From: Pelomonas cellulosilytica
GTDB taxonomy: Bacteria; Pseudomonadota; Gammaproteobacteria; Burkholderiales; Burkholderiaceae_C
Assembly: GCF_021353265.1 (NCBI RefSeq)
Contig: NZ_JAJTWU010000008.1
Span: 18,617 to 82,616 of the forward strand
Length of the DNA: 64,000 nucleotides
Direction of reading: 5' to 3'
Numbering within the stretch: position 1 is the stretch's first letter; each line of letters opens with the position of its first letter. The notes under the pieces were generated by a model that was not told the origin of the DNA, made no database searches, and saw nothing but the letters and a program-made list of their open reading frames with translations. Made by a program: the position numbers and the translations under genes. This document shows positions 53,857 to 61,089 of the stretch, piece by piece.

Positions 53857-55509
53857 TCAGAAGGTGCGGCGCAAGGAGAAGGCGAGGTTGTCGCGGTCGG
53901 CCAGCACATTGCCGCGGGTGTAGGTGGGCGTGCCTCCGGTGCGCAGCGGCGAGTAGTCGACAAACGGCTCGGCTCGGCCGATGTGGTGCGCATAAGTCGC
54001 GGTGAACTGCCAGACGCCGAGGTAGTTGCCCTCAATGCCGAGCGTGGCCTGGCCGGTGCCGCGCGGACCCCAGCCCAGCCCGGTCACCGAGGAGTTGCCG
54101 TCCAGCACGTAGCGCAGGCCGACGGGCACGGACAGGTCCAGGCCGGAGGACACCTGCCGGTAGCTCGGCGAGTACACGAACTGCAGCGCGGTGGCGTCCC
54201 GGGTGCGGTTGCCGTCCAGCGTGTGGTCGGGATCGTCCACGCTCAACGCCCGGTTCCATGCCAGCTCGCCGACGAAACTGGACTCGCGCGCCAGGAAGTT
54301 CGGACCGAGGGAGGCCAGCCAGGACAGGTTCAGGTGAGCCGTCCGCCCCTTGGCGAAGCGCGGCTCGGGCGCGACGTTGGGGTAGACCATGTTGCTGCTC
54401 GTCAGCGGCATGCCGTCGCGCAGCGAGGCCTCGACGGCGAAGTTCGCGTCTCCGAAAGAGCGGGTAGCGCTGACGCCAACCGTGCGGATGCCCGCCGGGA
54501 AGAGCCAGCTGTACTGGCCCGGGTCGGCGCTGGTCACGTTGAGCTGCGAATAGAGCTGGCCGCCCTTGTCGTGGTAGCGGGCGAAGTAGAAGCCGAGGTC
54601 CGTCTCGTCGAGGCGGACCTTGACCTGCAGGCCGTACTGGCCCTTGTTGGAGGGCTCACGTTCGCCGGCAGCCAGCAGCACGGCGCCGTTGACGAACTCG
54701 GGCAGGCGCGAGCCCCAGGGCGTGTTGGACGTGCTGAAGAAGCTGCCGGCCGGCGGCATGCGGTTGGCCTCCCACCGTAGCTGGTAGTAGCCGCCGACGC
54801 TCAGGTCGGGCGACAGCTGCAGCTGGGCCGACACCTGCGGCACCGGCCGCACGATTTCCTTGAACTGCGCATTGGGCGAAGACTGCAGCTTGAAGATGTC
54901 CACCGGTCCCTGGGCCTGCGCAATGCCGTTGTCGCCGAAGAAGAGGCTCTCGCCGTACACCACCGCATGCCGGCCGGCGCGCAGCGTGAGCTTGCGGCCG
55001 CCGTCCAGCTCGAAACCACCGAACACGAAGGCATCGAGCACCTCCGCCTTGCGGCCGGCCACGTTCCGGGTGCGGTCCGGGAAGGCGTTCGGCGGCATCT
55101 GCCCGTTGCCGGCGTCGCTGGCCGCCGTGGTGCCGTGGTAGCTCGCGTCGTACCAGGCCGCGGCGCTGACGCGCAGGCCGAGGTTCTTGCGATAGACGGC
55201 ATCGAACTCGCTGAGCAGGTCGACGCGCTTGGACACCCAGCCCTTGTTGCGGAAGTTGTCGTCGCCGGCGTTGAGGTTGAGCGCCTGCGGGAAGGCTGAG
55301 GCCGGCACGCCCGGGACCAGCAGCCGCGTCGAATCGACGAGCGCCGGGTCAGCCGAGTTGAGGCGGTAGATGGCGCTGGTCTTTACCGTGTTGTCGAAGC
55401 GGACGCTCCAGTCGGACTCGGGCGGCGAGAGGTCGACGGCCCGCGCGCCGGTGGACAGCAGCGCAGCCAGGGCAAGCAGGGTGGGTCGGTGAGGGCAGGA
55501 AATTGGCAT
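53857..55509 (-). CDS. DUF1302 outer-membrane barrel protein
   Basis: A 550-aa protein with signal peptide (PTLLALAALLSTGARA). It opens with DWSVRFDNTVKTSAIYRLNS, carries FRNKGWVSKRVDLLSEFDAV, GRKLTLRAGRHAVVYGESLF, and ends in aromatic LAFSLRRTF, the barrel C-terminus. These large barrels co-occur with DUF1329 and RND genes in catabolic loci for hydrophobic compounds. ATG at 55509 with GGAGAC upstream. Confidence 0.9.
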   Translation of the reverse strand: MPISCPHRPTLLALAALLSTGARAVDLSPPESDWSVRFDNTVKTSAIYRLNSADPALVDSTRLLVPGVPASAFPQALNLNAGDDNFRNKGWVSKRVDLLSEFDAVYRKNLGLRVSAAAWYDASYHGTTAASDAGNGQMPPNAFPDRTRNVAGRKAEVLDAFVFGGFELDGGRKLTLRAGRHAVVYGESLFFGDNGIAQAQGPVDIFKLQSSPNAQFKEIVRPVPQVSAQLQLSPDLSVGGYYQLRWEANRMPPAGSFFSTSNTPWGSRLPEFVNGAVLLAAGEREPSNKGQYGLQVKVRLDETDLGFYFARYHDKGGQLYSQLNVTSADPGQYSWLFPAGIRTVGVSATRSFGDANFAVEASLRDGMPLTSSNMVYPNVAPEPRFAKGRTAHLNLSWLASLGPNFLARESSFVGELAWNRALSVDDPDHTLDGNRTRDATALQFVYSPSYRQVSSGLDLSVPVGLRYVLDGNSSVTGLGWGPRGTGQATLGIEGNYLGVWQFTATYAHHIGRAEPFVDYSPLRTGGTPTYTRGNVLADRDNLAFSLRRTF

Positions 55510-55555
55510 CGTTGTCTCCGTCTTTTTTGATGTGTGCCGTGGGTTGAAGGGACTG

Positions 55556-56683
55556 CTAGGCGGGCTCCGCGACGAGGCGCGACAGCCGCAGGAAAAGCTC
55601 GCGCAGGTCGGTGGTCGCGTCGGGCGCCTCCTGGGACCGCGCCGCCTGGCAGACGAGCTCGAACACCTGCCGTGCGCGGGCATGGCGCCGCTGGTTGAAG
55701 CGCTCAGGCAGCTCGGCGGGCGCCAGTCCCTGCGTCAGCAGGTCTTGCAGCACGACGGCGTCTTCCACAGCCTGGGCGGCCGACTGGCCGAAATGCGGCG
55801 GCAGCGCATGCGCGCACTCGCCGACGCAGACCAGATTGCCGCGATGCCACGGGCCCCGCAGGAAGTCCGCGAGCAACGGGCGCTCGACGCGTGGCGTGCA
55901 CGGGTCGAGGCGGGCGAGCAGTGGTTGCAGCACGGCGGGCATCGGCCCGCCTGCGCTGCCGCGGGTGAGCGCGATGCCGACGGTCGACGGACCGATGGGC
56001 ACGACGAAGGCACGCTGCCCGGCGGAGTCCAGCACGAGCGTGGCGTGGTCGAAGCCGCGGGGTCGGGGCAGGTGTGCATAGGTCCACTCGGGCCCTAGGC
56101 ATGCGGGCGCTGGGCTGGCCTGCAGTGCCGCCTCTCGCAGCGGCGACTGCGGGCCCGTCGCAAGCAGCGTGAGGTCGGGCTCGACCTGGCGGCCATCGCG
56201 CAGACCTAGCACGGCCTTGCCCTTGCGCCAGCCCAGCGTTTCGACAGCGGTCTGCCAGTGCACGCGCGCGCCACGGTCCTGCGCGGCACGGACCAGTATG
56301 GCTGCCAACTCGCCGTGCGCCATGCCCAGCGCCTCCGGGTAGCTCGATGGCGCCAGGCGCGGCGTCGGCAACTCGAAGCGGCAGCGCCCGGTACCGTCCA
56401 GCACCTGGATGCCGCGGTAGGGGAAGCCGACCTTCACGCAGTCGGCCGCGATGCCCAGTGTCACGAGGTCGCGCAGCAGATTCGGCACGACGTTCACGTG
56501 GGTGGGATGCGCCGTCAGCGTGGCGCGCTCGTCCAGCACGTCCACCCGGGCCCCAGCGCCCGCCGCGGCGGCGGCACAGGCCAGGCCGGCCAGACCCGCG
56601 CCCACCACGCAGACGTGCGGCGCCGGGCCGGACGTCATCGCTGAAAGCGGGGTGAGCAAGGCTGTCGCCTGGCGCGAGGCCAT
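55556..56683 (-). CDS. FAD-dependent oxidoreductase of the aromatic-hydroxylase fold
   Basis: A 375-aa flavoprotein with GAGLAG at 28-33 and length and layout of a class A hydroxylase. The DG motif is replaced by LLATGPQS, and the GD motif reads VCVGECAHALPPHFG with Glu in place of Asp, so it may be an atypical hydroxylase or a dehydrogenase/halogenase-like enzyme. A start at 56638 is possible; 56683 has GGAGACAACGA before it, like its neighbours. It is the first gene of the 15-gene operon, 211 bp from the divergent LysR gene. Confidence 0.85.
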   Translation of the reverse strand: MASRQATALLTPLSAMTSGPAPHVCVVGAGLAGLACAAAAAGAGARVDVLDERATLTAHPTHVNVVPNLLRDLVTLGIAADCVKVGFPYRGIQVLDGTGRCRFELPTPRLAPSSYPEALGMAHGELAAILVRAAQDRGARVHWQTAVETLGWRKGKAVLGLRDGRQVEPDLTLLATGPQSPLREAALQASPAPACLGPEWTYAHLPRPRGFDHATLVLDSAGQRAFVVPIGPSTVGIALTRGSAGGPMPAVLQPLLARLDPCTPRVERPLLADFLRGPWHRGNLVCVGECAHALPPHFGQSAAQAVEDAVVLQDLLTQGLAPAELPERFNQRRHARARQVFELVCQAARSQEAPDATTDLRELFLRLSRLVAEPA

Positions 56684-56761
56684 TCGTTGTCTCCGTCTTG
56701 TGATTGCTTGAGGCTTCAGGTTAAGAACCGGCGAACCATTAGGAAAATGGTTTGAGTCAAT

Positions 56762-56776
56762 CCGTCGAATCGACGG
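56762..56776. promoter_or_regulatory. 15-bp perfect palindrome in divergent operon promoter
   Basis: CCGTCGA-A-TCGACGG is a perfect inverted repeat in the 211-bp gap between the 15-gene operon (start 56683) and its divergent NodD-like LysR gene (56895). It is a good operator candidate. Confidence 0.5.
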
Positions 56777-56789
56777 CCTGAATACATCG

Positions 56790-56801
56790 CGGGTTAACCC
56801 G
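56790..56801. promoter_or_regulatory. 12-bp perfect palindrome, second candidate operator
   Basis: CGGGTTAACCCG is a perfect palindrome 14 bp from the previous one, towards the LysR gene. The two could be recognition and activation sites for the same LysR tetramer. Confidence 0.4.
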
Positions 56802-56894
56802 TGGCCTTGGCGGCCCGAGCATCTATTGGAAGAATGGTCAGAACGGTGCGTTCAAATCGATGCGCTGAATACTTTCAGGTGGGCTCCGGCTGCC

Positions 56895-57815
56895 ATGCAC
56901 TTCAACAAGCTCGATCTCAACCTGTTGGTGGCGCTGGACGCATTGCTGACCGAACGCAGCATCAGTCGCGCGGCAGAGCGCCTGCACATGAGCCAGCCGG
57001 CCATGAGCAACGCGTTGGCGCGGCTGCGCAGCTACTTCGACGATCCGCTGCTCGTGCAGGTAGGGCGAAAGATGGAGGCGACGCCACGCGCCGAGGCCTT
57101 GCGCGAGGCCGCGCGGGACGTGCTGGTGCGCGTGGACGCCACGATCACGGCGCAGCCGCGGTTCGATGCCACGCAGTCCGACCGCGAGTTCAACCTGCTG
57201 GTGTCGGACTTCACGTTGTCAGTGATCGGCCAGCACCTGGTGGCGCTGGCCAGCAGACAGTCGGCGAAGGTTCGGTTCCGCTTTCACTCGCAGGTGGACA
57301 ACCCGCAGCGGGCCCTGGAACGTGGCGAGGCCGACATGCTCGTCATTCCGTCCGGCTACTGCTCGCCCGACCATCCCACGGAGACCCTGTTCGAAGAGGA
57401 GTTCAGTTGTGTCGTCTGGCGCGAGAGCCGTCTCGCGCGCCAGGGCAGCTTGAGCTTTGACGACTACACCGCCGCAGGTCACGTCGTGGTCCAGCCGCCG
57501 GGCGGCATGACGTTCGAGAGCTGGTTCATGCAGCGCTACGGTGTCTCTCGACGCATCGATGTCACGAGCTTCAGCTTCGCAACGGCTCCATCGCTGGTCG
57601 TAGGGACGGAGCGCATTGCCACGGTTCACAGCCGGCTTGCGCGCCTGGCTGCGAGCCAGCTGCCGCTCGTCTTGCTGGAGCCGCCGATGCCCATGCCCCG
57701 CATGGTGCAGGCGATCCAATGGCACAAGTACCGGACGCAGGACCCGGGACTGCTGTGGTTGCGGCATCTGCTGCGTGACGCGGCAGCGGAAATGGATGCG
57801 CTCAGCGCGCGATGA
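56895..57815 (+). CDS. LysR-family regulator, NodD-like
   Basis: A 306-aa LysR protein with an N-terminus of NodD/FdeR type (MHFNKLDLNLLVALDALLTE, then AERLHMSQPAMSNALARLRS). A two-lobe effector domain follows (FNLLVSDFTLSVIGQHLVAL, CVVWRESRLARQG, SFATAPSLVVGTERIATVHS). The start at 56895 is chosen because the family's first residues begin there. It is divergent from the 15-gene operon at 56683, the usual place for its activator. A NodD-like effector domain makes a flavonoid-type inducer plausible, but the sequence does not prove it. Confidence 0.9.
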   Translation: MHFNKLDLNLLVALDALLTERSISRAAERLHMSQPAMSNALARLRSYFDDPLLVQVGRKMEATPRAEALREAARDVLVRVDATITAQPRFDATQSDREFNLLVSDFTLSVIGQHLVALASRQSAKVRFRFHSQVDNPQRALERGEADMLVIPSGYCSPDHPTETLFEEEFSCVVWRESRLARQGSLSFDDYTAAGHVVVQPPGGMTFESWFMQRYGVSRRIDVTSFSFATAPSLVVGTERIATVHSRLARLAASQLPLVLLEPPMPMPRMVQAIQWHKYRTQDPGLLWLRHLLRDAAAEMDALSAR

Positions 57816-57926
57816 CGTGCGGGCCGCTGCCCGGGGCGCGGTCGCCCGTCGCGTGCTTGTGCGCGGGGGCGCAGGAGCGCATAACCGTCCGACGTCAGGG
57901 CGGCACGTCCACGACGAGAGGCGGCC

Positions 57927-59381
57927 TCACGGTGCCGCCGATGGTCGGCTCACCTTCGGCAATTCGACTCGCACGCACAGGCCGCCACCGCCGCGGTTGA
58001 ACAGGCTGACTTGGCCGCCATGCCGCTGTACGACGGAGCGGACGATGGCCAGGCCCAGCCCCGAGCCGTTCTGCGTTTGATCCGGGGCGCGGAAGAAGCG
58101 GTCGAAGACGCGTTCGTGCCACGCCTCATCAATGCCCGGCCCTCTGTCCATGACGTCGAGTCGCACGACGGACCCGGCTGCGGTCACGACGACGTTCAGC
58201 ACGGCTCCTGCCGGGCTGTACTTGATGGCGTTGTCGACCAAGTTGTCGATGAGCGCTTCCAGGCCTTCCTGTTCGCCGCGTACGTAAACGTCGGATGCGC
58301 CGTCGTACTCGAGCTCGACGTCCTTGGCATGGGCCAGCGTGTCGAAGATCGCCAGCCGCTCACGGAGCATGGCGTCGAAATCGAAGTCCCCGACCACCTG
58401 CGACGTCCCTTCCTTGGACGCATCACTTCTCATGAGCCGCAAGAGCTGGTCTACCAGCCGGGACGCACGGCTGCTCGTTCGCTGGAGCTGGTTTTTCAGC
58501 TCGGCTGGCACGTCGTAGCGCCCCAAGGCTTCGATGCCCACGTGCAAGGCCGCCAGTGGCGTGCGCAACTGATGGGCGGCATCGCCGATCAGGTTGCGTT
58601 CCCGCGCAGTGCTTGCCGCCAACTGGGCAAGCAGTCCGTTGAGGGCTTGCACCAGCGGGCGCAGTTCGCGGTGGGCTGGTACCGGGGCCAACGGGCTCAG
58701 GTTGCCGGGGCCGCGGGCGGCCACGGCGGCACTCAGCTTGCGCCAGGGCCTCAACGCGATGCGGACTGACACCCAGGCCGGGATGATCAGGAACGGCAGG
58801 CTGACCATCAGCGGCACCAGGTAGTAGCCTTTGGCGCCCAGCGTGACGACCAGTTCGTAGGTGTCTGGAACCAGGAACGTGACCAGCAGATTGTCGCGCC
58901 GGCGCGAGTGAGCCAGCCAGCGTCTTCCATCGATGATGACCTGTCTTGGGTTGTCGGCGGCCTCGACGCGCAGGGGCGACGCACCGTCGCTGGAGCGGTA
59001 GACGAGCTGGTCATCGCGCCAGACCAGCAGCGAAGGTACCAGATCCGTCTCATCCGGACCCGAACCGAAGCTGTTGTGCAACAGGCGGTCGAGTGCGTGC
59101 AGGCTGCGCTGCTGTTGCTCTGGGCGGTCGTTCAGCTCGGCGGCCACTGCAAGCACGGCGTCGAAGGCGGGCTCGTTGGCCAACAAGCCATCGCCGTGGC
59201 GTGACCCCCAGACCACAGAGCCCAGCACCGCCGTCCATAGCGCCAGCAGCAGGACCATCTGCGCCGACACGAGACGCCGGACCAGCGAGGGCTCGCTGGC
59301 CCGCTGCCAAAGCCGCCTCAGCCCAACCGTCTGTTTCGCCGGAACCTGGGCCGGCGCGCTGTCAAATGAAGAGAGTTTCAA
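57927..59381 (-). CDS. Sensor histidine kinase, TctE/QseC-like
   Basis: A 484-aa kinase: membrane segments at about 37-60 and 185-210 flanking a periplasmic sensor of about 125 residues; HAMP-like region; H-box DAAHQLRTPLAALH with His270; N-box IDNLVDNAIKYSP; G1 DRGPGI; G2 GSGLGLAIV. It follows the response-regulator gene, overlapping its stop by four bases (ATGA). The sensor domain resembles tricarboxylate-sensing TctE proteins. Confidence 0.94.
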   Translation of the reverse strand: MKLSSFDSAPAQVPAKQTVGLRRLWQRASEPSLVRRLVSAQMVLLLALWTAVLGSVVWGSRHGDGLLANEPAFDAVLAVAAELNDRPEQQQRSLHALDRLLHNSFGSGPDETDLVPSLLVWRDDQLVYRSSDGASPLRVEAADNPRQVIIDGRRWLAHSRRRDNLLVTFLVPDTYELVVTLGAKGYYLVPLMVSLPFLIIPAWVSVRIALRPWRKLSAAVAARGPGNLSPLAPVPAHRELRPLVQALNGLLAQLAASTARERNLIGDAAHQLRTPLAALHVGIEALGRYDVPAELKNQLQRTSSRASRLVDQLLRLMRSDASKEGTSQVVGDFDFDAMLRERLAIFDTLAHAKDVELEYDGASDVYVRGEQEGLEALIDNLVDNAIKYSPAGAVLNVVVTAAGSVVRLDVMDRGPGIDEAWHERVFDRFFRAPDQTQNGSGLGLAIVRSVVQRHGGQVSLFNRGGGGLCVRVELPKVSRPSAAP

Positions 59382-60058
59382 ACAGCCCCCGGAGCCGATG
59401 CCGTCGCATCGATGACGTAGCCAATACCGCGCACGGTCCGGATGTAGCCGGCACCGATCTTCCGACGAAGGTTCGACATGTGCACATCCAGCGCACCGCT
59501 CTCTGCACCGGATATGCCCCTGAGTGCATGCTCTTCGAGGACTCGGCGCGTTTGCACGCGGCCCGTGCGCTTCAACAGCAATGCCAGCAGATCGAACTCG
59601 CTGCGGGAGAGGTTGACGGGCTCGCCATCCAACGAGACCTGTCGAGTCGGCTCGTGCAGGTACAGGCCGCGCAGGCGAATGCCTTCATCCGCGCCCAGTC
59701 CGCTGCGCCTGGCGAGCGCCCGAACGCGGGACTGGAGCTCCGCCAACTCGAAGGGTTTGACGAGGTAGTCATCAGCGCCTTCGTCCAGGCCGCGGAGCCG
59801 GTCCTGCAGCGTGTCCCTTGCGCTCAGGATGATGGCCGGCAAACGCCGCTTGGATTTGCGAATGCAGTCCAGCAGCACCAGGCCGTCGCCGTCGGGAAGC
59901 CCGAGATCCATCAGCACCATGTCCAGCGACGCATCGTCCAGTGTGGCGATGGCCTGCTCGAGCCGCCGTACCCACACGACCTCGAAGCCCTGACCCGAGA
60001 GCGCGATGCGGATGCCATCACCCAGATCCAGGTCGTCTTCGACCACTAGCAGCTTCAT
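59378..60058 (-). CDS. OmpR-family response regulator, TctD-like
   Basis: A 226-aa regulator from ATG 60058. The receiver has an acidic pair VVEDDLDL (7-11), phospho-acceptor Asp51 (MDLGLPDGDG), and KPF (YLVKPFE). The C-terminal winged helix reads LSRSEFDLLALLLKRTGRVQ, then VLEEHALRGI, VHMSNLRRKIGAGYIRTVRG. A TTG start at 60073 is also possible. It is divergent from the MipA/OmpV gene with a 166-bp gap, making that gene a candidate target. Confidence 0.94.
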   Translation of the reverse strand: MKLLVVEDDLDLGDGIRIALSGQGFEVVWVRRLEQAIATLDDASLDMVLMDLGLPDGDGLVLLDCIRKSKRRLPAIILSARDTLQDRLRGLDEGADDYLVKPFELAELQSRVRALARRSGLGADEGIRLRGLYLHEPTRQVSLDGEPVNLSRSEFDLLALLLKRTGRVQTRRVLEEHALRGISGAESGALDVHMSNLRRKIGAGYIRTVRGIGYVIDATASAPGAV

Positions 60059-60224
60059 ACGCCTCGGTGTCAAAAAGCAGTGACAACGAGTATAGAAATC
60101 GCCATATGGAACGCGGGCTTCGATGGCTGGCGGCTTAAGTCTTTGCTAAGGCAACGCCCAGGAAGCCTTTAGACACGATCGACAGGATGCGAATCCACGG
60201 GATGCCGTCGCAGCCTGTCCACTC

Positions 60225-61052
60225 GTGAATCCCATGAAAGCCATCGCACATCTGTCATCCGTCGGCGGTCTCGCCATCATCGCCTTTGCCGCCATGGTCG
60301 CCTTCCCCCCGGAGGTAACAGCGACCGAACTCAGCCCGACGGAGTCATCACTGACTCTGGGCGCGGGCATCGGTGTCGTCCCCGACTATCTGGGTTCCAA
60401 CAAGAACAAGGCGGTCCCCATGCTGCTGCTGGACTATCAGCACCGCAACGGTCTGTTCGCCAGCACGCAGCGCGGCATCGGCTGGGCCGGGGAGCATGGC
60501 GTCTTCCATTACAGCTTCGCGGTGAATGGCCGTGCCGAGCGCACCGACCAGGACCACCGGTCCTTGGACTTCAAGACCGGCAGCAGCGAGCTACTCGGCA
60601 TGGGCAGGGTGAAGGCGTCGGTCGTTGGCCAGGGCACCTTCACCGTTCGACTGGGTGACAGTGCGAGCGTTCACATGGCTGTGGAGGCTCCGCTGACCCA
60701 GCGGGACAATGGCCGGACGGTGCAGTTCGGCGGTGACTACACCGTCTGGCGTTCCGCAAGGAACTCAATCGCGCTGAATGGTTCGCTGGATCTGGGTGAC
60801 CGCAAATACATGCAGACCTACTTCGGCGTCACCCAGGCGCAGTCGCTCGCATCCGGCTACGCCAACTACACACCGGCAGCGGGCCTCTACAAGGCCAACC
60901 TCAGCCTGGGCTGGACTCACCGTGTCGACACGCACTGGCGCGTCGTCACCGTGGCCGGTGCCGAACGCCTGTTGAGCGATGCCGGCGACAGCCCGCTTGC
61001 ACGCCGCAAGACGGCGCCCCAGGCGGGTGTGCTGGTGTCCTATTCGTACTAG
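60225..61052 (+). CDS. MipA/OmpV-family outer-membrane protein
   Basis: A 275-aa protein starting with GTG at 60225 or ATG at 60234. It has a signal-type segment (VGGLAIIAFAAMVAFPPEVTA) and the MipA/OmpV pattern: TLGAGIGVVPDYLGSNKNKA, LLLDYQHRNGLFASTQRGIG, FHYSFAVNGRAERTDQDHRS, and C-terminal AGVLVSYSY. MipA-like barrels act as scaffolds for murein enzymes or as antibiotic-responsive porins. It is divergent from the two-component system, which may control it. Confidence 0.9.
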   Translation: MNPMKAIAHLSSVGGLAIIAFAAMVAFPPEVTATELSPTESSLTLGAGIGVVPDYLGSNKNKAVPMLLLDYQHRNGLFASTQRGIGWAGEHGVFHYSFAVNGRAERTDQDHRSLDFKTGSSELLGMGRVKASVVGQGTFTVRLGDSASVHMAVEAPLTQRDNGRTVQFGGDYTVWRSARNSIALNGSLDLGDRKYMQTYFGVTQAQSLASGYANYTPAAGLYKANLSLGWTHRVDTHWRVVTVAGAERLLSDAGDSPLARRKTAPQAGVLVSYSY

Positions 61053-61089
61053 CGATCGCGGGATGCCGTTGAAGACCGGCACCGTCACA

